Positions 52,221-61,817 are shown, counted from the first letter of the stretch. The stretch: 64,000 bases of DNA from an uncultured Crocinitomix sp. (GCA_937136425.1 CAKZON010000020.1:186001-250000), one strand, 5' to 3'. Made by a program: numbers and translations. Notes: generated by a model not told the origin, from the letters alone.

Positions 52221-53302
52221 TATTCAAATTTGACTTCATAGAGTTTTGGCCATAATTTACCTGTAACGTAAGTTTTTCCAGTAGCAGGGTTATATGCAAT
52301 TCCATTTAAAACATCATTACCAACGTCGCTGGCATCCGCCACTAAATTTTGACAATAGATATAAGATAATACTTTACCAGTTGCAGTATCTATTTCAGCA
52401 ATTTTTGTGTCTCTATAAATATTAGAAAACAGGCGCCCATTAATCAATTCCAACTCATTAAGTTGATTAACGGATTGATCATCATCAAACACCTCTAATG
52501 ATTTTACAATTGCAAATGTTTGAGGATTTCTCCAAACAATTTCTGAATCGCCATTTGACATTATAAGATTTTCACCGTCATTACAAAGCCCCCAACCTTC
52601 GCCATCATAATTGAACTGTCCAATTTGATTAAACGACATATCATACATATAACAAGTTTGAGCGCGATAAGTGATTTGATAAATGGTATCATTTAAAATT
52701 GTTATCCCCTCTCCAAAAATTGAACCGTCTAAATCATGTTTTCTTATTTGCGTTCCTGTTGTTAAATCAACCTCTGCTAATACTGAACGGTTATATTGCC
52801 CAGTTCCTTCAAACAATTTTCCTTGATAAAACTCTAGCCCCTGGGTATATGAATCCTTTATGTGAGGATAAGTGTTTACAATTGTTGCATTAAGCGTTGC
52901 TGGTAAAATATTACTGAAGAAAACAACTTTACGATAATCAGATCTTTTTTTGCCGTCAGCGTCTGTATAAGACAATAAAATTTTAGTCCATCCAACTTTA
53001 CTTAAACTGTCTGTAGTAATCCAAATTGTCTGATCTTCTACTAAAAGATTTCCTGCATAAACGGTATCACTGACAAATAATTCAAGATCTGAAATTCCTT
53101 CAGATTCATTAATTTTTATAGCCACCTCAACAGAATCACCAATCGTGTATTGCGCCTCATTAGACGGTGAAGTTAATTGGGCTGGCACCACATTATTTAT
53201 AGGCTTGTCAATAGGGTCATCTTCTGGACTTTCACCATTGCACTGCACTAGCAAAAACGTAGTGGCAACAACAAAAATCAATAAAGGCAATAATTTCTTC
53301 AT
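52220..53302 (-). CDS. Glutaminyl-peptide cyclotransferase (beta-propeller type) lipoprotein
   Basis: 360 aa. Lipobox FLLVQC at residue 21. A short Ig-like N-terminal region is followed by the five-bladed propeller of plant-type glutamine cyclotransferases: YTQGLEFYQGKLFEGTGQYN, GWGLCNDGENLIMSNG and LNELELINGRLFSNIY. Converts N-terminal Gln to pyroglutamate on exported proteins. Confidence 0.9.
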   Translation of the reverse strand: MKKLLPLLIFVVATTFLLVQCNGESPEDDPIDKPINNVVPAQLTSPSNEAQYTIGDSVEVAIKINESEGISDLELFVSDTVYAGNLLVEDQTIWITTDSLSKVGWTKILLSYTDADGKKRSDYRKVVFFSNILPATLNATIVNTYPHIKDSYTQGLEFYQGKLFEGTGQYNRSVLAEVDLTTGTQIRKHDLDGSIFGEGITILNDTIYQITYRAQTCYMYDMSFNQIGQFNYDGEGWGLCNDGENLIMSNGDSEIVWRNPQTFAIVKSLEVFDDDQSVNQLNELELINGRLFSNIYRDTKIAEIDTATGKVLSYIYCQNLVADASDVGNDVLNGIAYNPATGKTYVTGKLWPKLYEVKFE

Positions 53303-53310
53303 TTTTGGGA

Positions 53311-54036
53311 TTAAAAGTTTTGAATCATTTCCATTAACACCTGTTTTTTTCTTGTAGACACAGGCACTTTAGTGCCATCCTTCATGATAATGTATCCGTC
53401 AGACTTGGTGAATTCTTTAATAAATCTTGCATTTACTAAATGTGACTGGTGCACACGTATGAAATAATGGTCTGTTAAAAGTTTATCAAACTCTTTTAGC
53501 GTTTTAGTAACTAACAATTTAGTTCCATCTAAAAAATAGAACATGGTATAATTAATATTGGATTCGCAACGTAAAATCTCCGCTACTTCAACAATATGAA
53601 TCTTATCTAATGTATTGAGTGCAATCCGTTTAGGCTGGTCAAAGTTTTCTTTTAACAATCCAATACGTTCAGCAGGTTTATCTTGCTGCTCAACTTTGCT
53701 TACTGCGTCCATTAATTCATCAGGATCAATGGGCTTTAGTAAATAATCAACAGCACTAAACTTAAATGCCTTAACGGCAAATTCATCCGAAGCAGTTGTA
53801 AAAATCAATTTAAAATCCTTTTCAGGCAGAATCTCCAGTAAGTCAAAACCTGTTCCATCCTGCATTTGAATGTCCAAAAAAACCAAATCAGGCTTTAACT
53901 CCTTAATCACTTTTGCTCCAGAAACCACCCCTTCGGCCTCACCAACAACATTAATATTTACACAATAGTTTTCAAGATCTGCTTTTAAAACAGTTCTTGC
54001 TTCTGGAATATCATCAATGATTATGGCGTTTATCAT
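53311..54036 (-). CDS. LytTR response regulator, orphan
   Basis: 241 aa. Receiver (AIIIDDIPEARTVLK, VFLDIQMQDGTGF, TASDEFAVKAFKFSAVDYLLKPI) and LytTR domain (FIRVHQSHLVNARFIKEF). No histidine kinase adjacent, so the partner lies elsewhere. Overlaps YtxJ by four bases (ATGA). Confidence 0.92.
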   Translation of the reverse strand: MINAIIIDDIPEARTVLKADLENYCVNINVVGEAEGVVSGAKVIKELKPDLVFLDIQMQDGTGFDLLEILPEKDFKLIFTTASDEFAVKAFKFSAVDYLLKPIDPDELMDAVSKVEQQDKPAERIGLLKENFDQPKRIALNTLDKIHIVEVAEILRCESNINYTMFYFLDGTKLLVTKTLKEFDKLLTDHYFIRVHQSHLVNARFIKEFTKSDGYIIMKDGTKVPVSTRKKQVLMEMIQNF

Positions 54037-54416
54037 AAGTTTTGTTTTATGTCTTCTACATCAATTTGGTTATGTGATGCTTGATACGTACATTTTCCGT
54101 TTTTAACTATTAAAACTTGCGGAGACTGGTGTGTTACACCCAAATCTGCAGCAATTTTATTTGAAAGATTACGATATGCAATTAAGTCTAAATAAACAGG
54201 TTGCAAAGCTTCTTCATCAATGTCCCAATAATTTTCCAATCTACTTAAAGCCATGGAACTTATAGAGCATCTTGTACTATGCTTAAACAACATTACAGGT
54301 TTTTCAAAAGACTCTTTTTGAATCAATTGATCCAAGTCTTCACTTGTATTTAGACGAAGCCAATTTACACTTCCCTTTTCCTCTGACTTTTTACTTCCGA
54401 ATCCAAAAAACCCCAT
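54033..54416 (-). CDS. Bacillithiol-system YtxJ-like thioredoxin-fold protein
   Basis: 127 aa. Monothiol thioredoxin-like protein with KHSTRCSISS (active Cys) and HQSPQVLIVKNGKCTYQASH. The pattern fits YtxJ, the glutaredoxin-like partner in bacillithiol metabolism. One-base overlap with the pheS stop and four with the LytTR gene. Confidence 0.85.
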   Translation of the reverse strand: MGFFGFGSKKSEEKGSVNWLRLNTSEDLDQLIQKESFEKPVMLFKHSTRCSISSMALSRLENYWDIDEEALQPVYLDLIAYRNLSNKIAADLGVTHQSPQVLIVKNGKCTYQASHNQIDVEDIKQNL

Positions 54417-55450
54417 TAAAATGCTGATTTAAATTGATCTAAAAACCGAACATCATTCTCTGAATATAAACGTAAATCACCCACTCGATATTTTAGCTGA
54501 GCAATTCTTTCTACACCCATTCCAAATGCAAATCCGGAATACACATTACTATCAATATTTGCTGATTCTAATACCGCCGGGTCTACCATGCCGCAACCCA
54601 AAATCTCTAACCAACCAGTATATTTACAAACATTACATCCTTTTCCGTTACAAATAGTGCAAGAAACATCTACCTCAGCACTTGGTTCTGTAAAAGGAAA
54701 ATAAGATGGTCTCAATCTAATCTTCGCTTTTTCACCAAACATTTCTTTAGAAAAGTAATCCAATGTTTGTTTCAAATCTGCAAATGAAACCCCTTTATCT
54801 ACATATAATCCTTCAACTTGGTGAAAGAAACAATGTGCCCGAGCTGAAATTGCTTCATTACGATAAACACGCCCTGGTGAGATTGTTCGAATTGGTGGTT
54901 TACTACCTTCCATAACACGCACCTGAACAGATGATGTATGCGTACGCAATGCCATATCATTTTCACCTTTTTCAATGAAAAATGTATCCTGCATATCTCG
55001 TGCCGGATGTTCTGGCGGAAAATTTAAGGCAGAAAAATTATGCCAATCATCCTCAATTTCTGGTCCTTCAGAAACGGTATAACCAATTCGATTAAATATT
55101 TCTATAATTTCATTTCGAACCACCGCCAATGGATGACGCGAACCTAATGCCATTTCTTCAGCAGGTCTTGTTAAATCAACTTGGTTTGAAGCTGCTTTCT
55201 TTGCTCCTCCACCAACATTTGCTTTAAACTGCTCAAAAGCTTTTTCACTTTCTTGCTTTAAAGCATTAATTTTTTGACCAAAATCTTTCTTTAATTCATT
55301 TGGAACCTCTTTCAACTCCTGATAAAGCCCCTTAATAATGTTTTTTGATCCTAAAAACTGAATACGAAAAGCCTCTAACTCCTCAACTGATTTCACCTTT
55401 GCTTGGCTCATTTCAGCTTTAATTTCTTCTATTTTTTCTTTTAAACCCAT
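54416..55450 (-). CDS. pheS: Phenylalanine-tRNA ligase alpha subunit
   Basis: 344 aa. Class II synthetase motifs: HPLAVVRNEIIEIFNRIGY, EIEDDWHNFSALNFPPEHPA, HTSSVQVRVM, FHQVEGLYVDKGVSF, RLRPSYFPFTEPSAEVDVSC and GFAFGMGVERIAQLKY. N-terminal coiled coil for tRNA binding. A zinc-like set CTICNGKGCNVC is a lineage feature. First gene of the operon with ytxJ and the LytTR gene. Confidence 0.97.
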   Translation of the reverse strand: MGLKEKIEEIKAEMSQAKVKSVEELEAFRIQFLGSKNIIKGLYQELKEVPNELKKDFGQKINALKQESEKAFEQFKANVGGGAKKAASNQVDLTRPAEEMALGSRHPLAVVRNEIIEIFNRIGYTVSEGPEIEDDWHNFSALNFPPEHPARDMQDTFFIEKGENDMALRTHTSSVQVRVMEGSKPPIRTISPGRVYRNEAISARAHCFFHQVEGLYVDKGVSFADLKQTLDYFSKEMFGEKAKIRLRPSYFPFTEPSAEVDVSCTICNGKGCNVCKYTGWLEILGCGMVDPAVLESANIDSNVYSGFAFGMGVERIAQLKYRVGDLRLYSENDVRFLDQFKSAF

Positions 55451-55657
55451 GGTAGGCCTGTAACTTTTATAAATGCTTAACTGTTATAACTCTTGCACGC
55501 CGCTTTTAGCGCTACGCGAAATTACAAAAAAAACGCGGATAGAAATGTATGAACGCCCAATGTAAAAAATAGGTGTAAAACTAAATAAAACCGCAGCCAG
55601 ACAACCTTTTACGTGGCATTTTGTATTAATTAACAAATAAACTTATTAAAGCTAAAG

Positions 55658-56032
55658 ATGAATCGAATTAAATTAATACTGTTATTCTTAATTGCTTTTG
55701 GCACAAGTTTTGGCATTTCTTCTTGTAAAAAAGAGGATCCTACTGTGGCTAGCATTAAAGTTGTTGACACCGAAGGACAACCTGTTTCTAACGCCTTTGT
55801 AAGACTTTACGGAACTTCAACAACGAGTCCGCCACGTGCTAATATTATAGACGATACTCTTTATACCAATGCACAAGGAATTGCAAATTTTGACTATACT
55901 GACCATTTTAAATTGGGACAGGCAGGTTTTGCAGTGTTAGATATTGATGTTACTTATGAAACATTTATTGGAACTGGTATTATAAAAATAGAGGAAGAAA
56001 AAATGAATAATGAAACTGTAATCCTTCAATAA
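55658..56032 (+). CDS. Small lipoprotein, first of a tandem pair
   Basis: 124 aa. Lipobox SFGISSC. Mature part a carboxypeptidase-regulatory-like beta sandwich (VASIKVVDTEGQPVSNAFVR, LYTNAQGIANFDYT, GQAGFAVLDIDV, GIIKIEEEK). Likely a surface-exposed lipoprotein. A diverged tandem copy follows at 56155. Confidence 0.78.
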   Translation: MNRIKLILLFLIAFGTSFGISSCKKEDPTVASIKVVDTEGQPVSNAFVRLYGTSTTSPPRANIIDDTLYTNAQGIANFDYTDHFKLGQAGFAVLDIDVTYETFIGTGIIKIEEEKMNNETVILQ

Positions 56033-56154
56033 ATTATTGATTAATAGCATTATTGAGTGGAATTAGCAGCATGAAAAACAAGTAAGAAGAAACCTTTATT
56101 TAAAAAAATCGTATTTTTGTAAAGGTTGTTCTTATTGGGAATGATATAAAACAG

Positions 56155-56544
56155 ATGAAAATGAATAAAATTATTGGAAAAGCAGGATTGGTATTAATGG
56201 CTGGAGCTTTTATAGCGCTTACAGCAGGATCTTGCAGAAAAGAAGGAGAAACAGTTGCGAAAATTACAGTTGTAGATACTGGTGGAGTTGTATTCCCTGA
56301 CGCAATGGTTCGTTTATACCCAAGCCCAACTATTGAAGAACACGGAGCAATTGTTATTGATGACACAATTTGGACTGGAGTTGATGGAATTGCATCATTC
56401 GATTTTTCAGATAATTATAACCTTGGTCAAGCTGGTGTTGCAGTATTAGATATTGAGGTTAGAAGTGGAGACACTTTATACGGAGAAGGAATTATTAAAA
56501 TTGAACAAGAGGTTACTTCGCAAGAAACTGTAGTGATTCAATAA
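56155..56544 (+). CDS. Small lipoprotein, second of a tandem pair
   Basis: 129 aa from the ATG at 56155. Lipobox ALTAGSC. Aligns throughout with the preceding gene (ITVVDTGGVVFPDAMVRL, IDDTIWTGVDGIASFDFS, GQAGVAVLDIEV, GEGIIKIEQE). Followed by a strong terminator. Confidence 0.8.
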   Translation: MKMNKIIGKAGLVLMAGAFIALTAGSCRKEGETVAKITVVDTGGVVFPDAMVRLYPSPTIEEHGAIVIDDTIWTGVDGIASFDFSDNYNLGQAGVAVLDIEVRSGDTLYGEGIIKIEQEVTSQETVVIQ

Positions 56545-56562
56545 AAAAATAGCATTTATTTT

Positions 56563-56596
56563 AAAGCCCCAGGTTCATTAGAGCTTGGGGTTTTTT
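56563..56596 (+). terminator. Intrinsic terminator of the tandem lipoprotein genes
   Basis: Stem CCCCAGG against CUUGGGG-type with G-U pairs and AA/TT extensions, nine-base loop, then six T. The next start codon (56608) is only 12 bases on. Confidence 0.75.
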
Positions 56597-56607
56597 ATTT
56601 TTGTACC

Positions 56608-57204
56608 ATGATTGAGGAAACCTTATCCGCCATAGACCCAAAGTTGGAAATATCCACCATGCACGAAAACGTGCAATATGACTTCCGAATAAAATGGGTG
56701 CACATACCAGAATGGGGATGCCAACTGATGTTTACGGAAGGATTATCTTCAAAAACACAAGAAGTAAAAGAAGGATTTGAACCTTTTAAAAAAATAGAAC
56801 TGTATTTTTGTTTGCCTGATTTTTGGAATATTGAAGTTGAAAATTGGCCATTAGAATGGTTAGACCGTTTAGCATGTATCCCGCAAAAAAATGACACTTG
56901 GTTTGGCCCTGGAGACACAATTCCGGCAGGAAACCCGCCACAAGAACTATCGGATCGTTTTAAAGCAAACCATTTTATGCTAGTGGAACCAATTACTTTA
57001 GGGTCATTTTTTGAAAACGCACATTGGAAAGCTTTAGATATCCGTTTCTTAGGTGTTGTTCCTATTTCTCAAGACGAATTAGATTATAAAATTAGAAATT
57101 CGGCCACGGTATTAACCGAAAGACTAAAGAAAGCCAATCATACAGAGAAAGTAGATTTATTTAGAACCTCTGTTTGTAGAAGAAGGTTTTTAGGTTTGTT
57201 TTAA
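56608..57204 (+). CDS. SUFU-domain (suppressor of fused) protein
   Basis: 198 aa. SUFU-type pattern: YDFRIKWVHIPEWGCQLMFT, EGLSSKTQEV, KKIELYFCLPDFWNIEVENWP with EWLDRLACIPQKNDTWFGPG and NPPQELSDRF. Members occur in many bacteria, often in toxin-immunity settings, but no toxin neighbour is seen here. Function unknown. Confidence 0.82.
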   Translation: MIEETLSAIDPKLEISTMHENVQYDFRIKWVHIPEWGCQLMFTEGLSSKTQEVKEGFEPFKKIELYFCLPDFWNIEVENWPLEWLDRLACIPQKNDTWFGPGDTIPAGNPPQELSDRFKANHFMLVEPITLGSFFENAHWKALDIRFLGVVPISQDELDYKIRNSATVLTERLKKANHTEKVDLFRTSVCRRRFLGLF

Positions 57205-57285
57205 TTTATCTCTTGATTTTAAAGAATAGAATTGCCATCTGCTGCATGAACCTGTTTTGAATTAATTTTTTAGTTTTACAGTATT

Positions 57286-57609
57286 ATGCTAAGATTAACG
57301 CAGGCAGAAGAACAAGTAATGCTAAGACTATGGGGGCTTAAAGAAGCTACTGTAAAAGATATAATTCAATTTTACCCAGCACCTAAACCAGCATATAATA
57401 CTACCTCAACCATTGTTAGAATTCTTGAAAAAAAGAAATTCATTGGTCACAAAAAAAAGGGGAGAGGATTCATTTATTTTGCTTTAGTTAGCAAAGAAGA
57501 GTATCGCAATTATTTAGCGGATTGGATGTTGAATAATTATTTTGATTGTTCCAAACAAGAGGCCATTAATTACTTCAACCAGAACAAGCGCTTGGATGAA
57601 TTATTGTAA
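57286..57609 (+). CDS. BlaI/MecI/CopY-type transcriptional repressor, orphan
   Basis: 107 aa. Winged helix of the Penicillinase_R family: LTQAEEQVMLRLWGLKEATV, YNTTSTIVRILEKKKFIGHK, RGFIYFALVSKEEYRNYLAD. No BlaR-type sensor or beta-lactamase adjacent, so its inducer is unknown. Convergent with the acyltransferase gene. Confidence 0.85.
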   Translation: MLRLTQAEEQVMLRLWGLKEATVKDIIQFYPAPKPAYNTTSTIVRILEKKKFIGHKKKGRGFIYFALVSKEEYRNYLADWMLNNYFDCSKQEAINYFNQNKRLDELL

Positions 57610-57612
57610 TAC

Positions 57613-58755
57613 TCACCTTGGAAACAACTTCTCTTTAAACTTTAATATTGGCACTTCAAAATAACGATAGGAAAGGTAGCTTGTAATAAGCGTTCCGATA
57701 AAAGTTATTGCAAAAAACACCATATAATCAGGCCAATTATCTAACTTAATTTCATTATTTCTAAAAATACGTAGCACCACATGAATCCAGATGATATGGT
57801 ATACGTAAAGGCCGTAACACATTTTGCCAAGCCTTGAAAATATATTGCTTTCAGATATTCTCCAGCGCATGTCACCCGGTAAATAAAGCAAAACTAAGCC
57901 CGTAAATATTATTGCTTGAATGGTAAACTTAAAAATATCAAGCCACCAAATATCATGCATAAAAATGCTCTTTAAATTAAACAGCATTATAATTACAGCA
58001 AGCAAATAAAGGTTTTTTACAACTGAAGGAATACTCTTAACAAAAGCTACTACTCGCTCTCTGTTAAGCGCTGCATAATAACCCAACAAACCACTAATTG
58101 CGAAATAATCTAAATTGGTAAAAATATCATTATTGGTAATGTTTTCGTTGTGCCAAATCTGATGATCATAAATTCTAAAAATCCAGGCTAAAACAATTGC
58201 TGTTATTAAAAAATACGGAATCCATTTGCCTTTAATAAAATACAATACCACCATCCAAAGCAAATAAAAATGAACCTCAATACATAAAGACCAAAACACA
58301 GGAAGGGGAGTTGTTTTCGGAGGCAAATCCATAATTAAGGATTTATAATTATCAGCAAAAGCTAATGAAAACCGCCAATCAGGATCATAACCGCCCCAAT
58401 TTGTATGAAAACCGGCAGATTGCGCCCAATCATATGGTAAAGTGAGCGCAACAATGACTAAAAAGTAATATAAAGGCCAAATTCGAAAGGCTCTTCGAAC
58501 AAAAAAACGTTTCAAATCTATCGTTCCTGTTCGTAGCTTTTCTTTCGCTAAAATATTGGTGATTAAAAACCCACTTAACACAAAAAAGAAACTGACACCA
58601 ATTCCGCCGCCATGCCGGATGTGATCGCTAAACCATTGTTTAAAAGGCTCATTTTCGGCCACAAAAATTAATGGAATATGAAAAATAAAAACTTTTAAAA
58701 AGGCGAAAAACCTAAGTGCATCTAGTGAATGGAAATAGTTTTTTGACCCTTCCAT
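57613..58755 (-). CDS. Acyltransferase family 3 (OafA/YrhL-like) membrane protein
   Basis: 380 aa with about ten hydrophobic helices. Family pattern: SLDALRFFAFLKVFIFHIPLI (catalytic His in the first helix), GGGIGVSFFFVLSGFLITN and FWSLCIEVHFYLLW. Transfers acyl groups to surface glycans or lipids. Immediately downstream of gldH on the same strand (seven bases). Confidence 0.92.
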   Translation of the reverse strand: MEGSKNYFHSLDALRFFAFLKVFIFHIPLIFVAENEPFKQWFSDHIRHGGGIGVSFFFVLSGFLITNILAKEKLRTGTIDLKRFFVRRAFRIWPLYYFLVIVALTLPYDWAQSAGFHTNWGGYDPDWRFSLAFADNYKSLIMDLPPKTTPLPVFWSLCIEVHFYLLWMVVLYFIKGKWIPYFLITAIVLAWIFRIYDHQIWHNENITNNDIFTNLDYFAISGLLGYYAALNRERVVAFVKSIPSVVKNLYLLAVIIMLFNLKSIFMHDIWWLDIFKFTIQAIIFTGLVLLYLPGDMRWRISESNIFSRLGKMCYGLYVYHIIWIHVVLRIFRNNEIKLDNWPDYMVFFAITFIGTLITSYLSYRYFEVPILKFKEKLFPR

Positions 58756-58762
58756 CCTTGTT

Positions 58763-59257
58763 TTAATCCTCCTTTATCTCAATGCGCATTCCAACATCAA
58801 TTACCTCAGGCAATTCTTTTTCGCGCATGGCGTGTTGAATTTGGAATTGATATTTACCAGCGGTAGAAAAACGGCCGCCACTTGCTATTAAACCTTTAAA
58901 CTCTACCACAGTTCCTGTGTTTTCTCCATACCATTCACCATCTGGTTTTGCCAATAAAAACTCCAAAGTGTCCTTATTTGTTGTGCCGTTTGGATATTCG
59001 CTGTATAAAAAGACGTAGATATTACTGTATTGATAATCCGTTGTTGTCCGCAAATTCACAAAAATATTGACTGCCGACATAGTGTCTGTTATGTCAAACT
59101 CAAAAGTTTTAATATCGTCACTTAACCATACATTGTCTGCAATGGCAATATTTTCATCATAAATTTTATTGCTATCACAAGAGTTTAGGCCGAGTAGCAT
59201 TACCAAGCACATTACGCCCCCCACACTACGTACAATATTAAGCGTCTTTCTTTTCAT
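58763..59257 (-). CDS. gldH: Gliding motility lipoprotein GldH
   Basis: 164 aa from the ATG at 59257: MKRKTLNIVRSVGGVMCLVM followed by a lipobox LLGLNSC. GldH pattern IADNVWLSDDIKTFEFDITD, FLLAKPDGEWYGENTGT and MREKELPEVIDVGMRIEIKE. The frame stays open 149 codons further into the ricT tail on the same strand, but that is low-complexity sequence and not part of the protein. Overlaps ricT by 20 bases. Known partner in the gliding/type IX secretion machinery. Confidence 0.93.
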   Translation of the reverse strand: MKRKTLNIVRSVGGVMCLVMLLGLNSCDSNKIYDENIAIADNVWLSDDIKTFEFDITDTMSAVNIFVNLRTTTDYQYSNIYVFLYSEYPNGTTNKDTLEFLLAKPDGEWYGENTGTVVEFKGLIASGGRFSTAGKYQFQIQHAMREKELPEVIDVGMRIEIKED

Positions 59258-60791
59258 TATTTTCAACGGGTTTATTCGCCTTAGTCTTGTTATTTGGTCT
59301 CTTTCTATTCCGATTACGGTTAGTATTGTTCGGCTTTTTATTTCCACTGTTTTCAGAACGTGGGTTCTTATTTTCGTTACCCGATTTTGTTCCTTGCGGA
59401 TTATTTTTTTTCTGGTTTGGATTATTATTTGGGCGTTTTTTCTTTTGCGGATTTGGTTTGCCCTGTTGGTTGTTTGGCTTATTTTGGTTTTTGTTATTAT
59501 CCGTTTTTTTCTGATTCGGATTTTGTTTCTTTTTCTGGTTCGGGTTTGGCTTACGCTTTTGATTATTAGGGTTGTTTCCTTGTCCTTGCGGTTTTTTGTT
59601 TCCCTGAGCCTGAGGCTGCTTTTTGTTATTTTGCGTTTGCTGTCCTCCTTTACTTGGTTTTTTCTTGCGCTTTTTCTTTTTATTGCGTTTGAAAACATGC
59701 TCAAAACGATTCAAGTCATCTTGACCAACCACATCTGTATAATCTGGAATTTCAACTTCAACCTCAATCATGAAGTCTTTCAAATCAACAGGTAATTCAC
59801 CTGCCTTATTGAGCTTAATAATTTCATGAACCCTATCAGGCGTTAATGGAATAAATCCACCAGCACCAGGATTCTTTTTATCCTCTTGGATATACCACAT
59901 TTGCTCTTTAAATACGTCCGTTTTAACGTGAAAAGCAATTCCTTTTTGTGTTTTTAAGCGTACATCAGAACGTGGAAATTTCTTTAAAGCCTCTAAATAA
60001 GCATCTAGCTCATAATTTAAGCAACACTTTAACTTACCACATTGTCCCGCCAACTTTTGCGGATTTAATGACAGCTGCTGATAACGTGCTGACGCTGTCG
60101 AAACCGATCTAAAATCAGTTAACCAAGTTGAACAACATAATTCACGCCCGCAAGAACCAATTCCGCCCAACCGAGCAGCCTCTTGACGAACACCAATTTG
60201 TTTCATCTCAATTTTCAACTTAAACTCATCTGCTAAGTTCCGAATCAGTTGTCTAAAATCCACTCTTTCTTCTGCCGTATAATAAAAGGTGGCTTTTGCT
60301 CCATCCCCTTGGTATTCAACATCAGAAATTTTCATTTCCAACCCTAATTCAGAAGCTAACCTTCTTGAAGCAAACATAGTTTCAGACTCCTTCGCGCGAA
60401 ACTTCATCCACTTGTCAACGTCTTCTTTAGTTGCTTTTCTTATAATAGAGCGCGCCTCATGCGCTTTAAAGTTTTGTGTTTTTTTCCTTACTTGAATTCT
60501 GGCTAATTCTCCTACAATAGATACCACACCAATGTCGTATCCAGGACTTGTTTCTACTGCAACAACATCCCCAACCTGCAAGTTCAATCCTTTTATATTT
60601 CTGTAAAAACCTTTACGGCTACTCTTAAAACGAAGTTCAACAACGTCATAAGTGCTTTGGCCATTTGGTAATTCTACGTCTGCCAACCAATCAAATACGG
60701 ATAATTTACCACAATTGCCTGTCCCACACGAACCGTTGCTTTTGCAACCATTAGGTACCCCTCCTCCATTCGAACAATTACTGCATCCCAT
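59238..60791 (-). CDS. ricT: RicT/PSP1-domain protein
   Basis: 517 aa. Begins with a Cys-rich head (GCSNCSNGGG, SCGTGNCG), then PSP1 domain (about 50-330) with DVVAVETSPGYDIGVVSIVG, FRQLIRNLADEFKLKIEMKQ, GSCGRELCCSTW, CGKLKCCLNYELD. Such conserved Cys bind an Fe-S cluster in the RicT/RicAF complex. The last 120 residues are a Lys/Asn/Gln/Pro-rich disordered tail unlike most family members. Upstream of and overlapping gldH. Confidence 0.9.
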   Translation of the reverse strand: MGCSNCSNGGGVPNGCKSNGSCGTGNCGKLSVFDWLADVELPNGQSTYDVVELRFKSSRKGFYRNIKGLNLQVGDVVAVETSPGYDIGVVSIVGELARIQVRKKTQNFKAHEARSIIRKATKEDVDKWMKFRAKESETMFASRRLASELGLEMKISDVEYQGDGAKATFYYTAEERVDFRQLIRNLADEFKLKIEMKQIGVRQEAARLGGIGSCGRELCCSTWLTDFRSVSTASARYQQLSLNPQKLAGQCGKLKCCLNYELDAYLEALKKFPRSDVRLKTQKGIAFHVKTDVFKEQMWYIQEDKKNPGAGGFIPLTPDRVHEIIKLNKAGELPVDLKDFMIEVEVEIPDYTDVVGQDDLNRFEHVFKRNKKKKRKKKPSKGGQQTQNNKKQPQAQGNKKPQGQGNNPNNQKRKPNPNQKKKQNPNQKKTDNNKNQNKPNNQQGKPNPQKKKRPNNNPNQKKNNPQGTKSGNENKNPRSENSGNKKPNNTNRNRNRKRPNNKTKANKPVENNEKKDA

Positions 60792-60890
60792 TTTCCGTAG
60801 TATATTACTGTCAAGTCAGAAATACATTATTTCCGACAATCACTAGTTAATTTATCAACTTGTAAAGATAAGCGTTTAGATTTAAACCTC

Positions 60891-61733
60891 TCAGAAATCA
60901 ACCCGTTCAATTTTAACAGAGCCGTCTTGAAAAAGTTGACCATAAATTAAATTATCCTCAACTGCACCACCCATGCCGCTTCCATAGAAATGATAATTTT
61001 CAAAATGATCCTCATAATAACCAGGCAAGCCAAAATAACAGCCCATATCGCCCGCAAAAAAATATATTTCTTGCTCTAAATCCTCAAAATATGGAAATGC
61101 ATCTTGCCAAAAATCCGTTGGGCCATCAAATAATGCGAAAGAATTAGGACGCAATGAGTCCAATTCAAAATGAGCCGGAGGATTTTTCTCCCACCAGAGT
61201 TGATGCGTAAAAACAAAAATTTGGTCATAGTTATTTGCATTTGCCAAAGTTGTATCAATAAAATTAGCTTGTACAGAATCAACTGTCCACCCTGCACGCG
61301 TAGTATTTAAAAGTAAAAACAAACTATTGGCGCGTTGCAAGGCCATGTATTTAACTGGCTGAATGTGCTCATCCATATAAGGGCTAATGTCATGATTACC
61401 TGGAGCAATGTTCCATTCTGTTATTTCTAAACTATCTAATTCATGTCGCACAGTTTCCCAATTTTCTTCTGTAGGATGCGCCACCACATCTCCCATTAAA
61501 ATTAACTGGTCAATTGGACGAACCTGAATTAAGCTATCCAACTTGTTTAAAAGCGGCGGATAAACTGAGGACGTATAAGTATCCGGATTACCATATGCAT
61601 GACCTGCAGCAACAAAAGTATGAATAGGCTGTTCTTCAATTACAATCTCCTCAGGTTCATCAGCACCAGTGCAGGCACCAATAATTCCTGACAATAAAAA
61701 AATAACTAAGAGCAATTTTATTTTTTCAAACAT
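60891..61733 (-). CDS. Lipoprotein metallophosphoesterase
   Basis: 280 aa from the ATG at 61733. Lipobox SGIIGAC (about Cys20). Calcineurin-like pattern: FVAAGHAYGN, LILMGDVVAHP, IAPGNHDISP, VFTHQLWWEKN and FFAGDMGCYFG. It shares motif order with 33330-34193 (paralogues). Probably periplasmic or on the outer membrane; substrate unknown. Confidence 0.82.
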   Translation of the reverse strand: MFEKIKLLLVIFLLSGIIGACTGADEPEEIVIEEQPIHTFVAAGHAYGNPDTYTSSVYPPLLNKLDSLIQVRPIDQLILMGDVVAHPTEENWETVRHELDSLEITEWNIAPGNHDISPYMDEHIQPVKYMALQRANSLFLLLNTTRAGWTVDSVQANFIDTTLANANNYDQIFVFTHQLWWEKNPPAHFELDSLRPNSFALFDGPTDFWQDAFPYFEDLEQEIYFFAGDMGCYFGLPGYYEDHFENYHFYGSGMGGAVEDNLIYGQLFQDGSVKIERVDF

Positions 61734-61817
61734 AGGTTTAAAATTAACCATTAATGTTGGATTTTAACTCCACAAAAGTACAGCTGATTTTAACTGAGTT
61801 CAGTGGCGCAATACGAA

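Noticed and set aside
58763-59704. A 313-aa minus-strand frame including gldH with a long basic N-terminus
   Set aside because: The N-terminal 149 residues are the ricT low-complexity tail read in another frame; the GldH signal peptide and lipobox start at 59257.
59169-59795. Hydrophobic plus-strand frame of about 200 aa
   Set aside because: Antisense of the Asn/Lys/Gln-rich ricT tail; hydrophobic residues arise from complementing A-rich codons.
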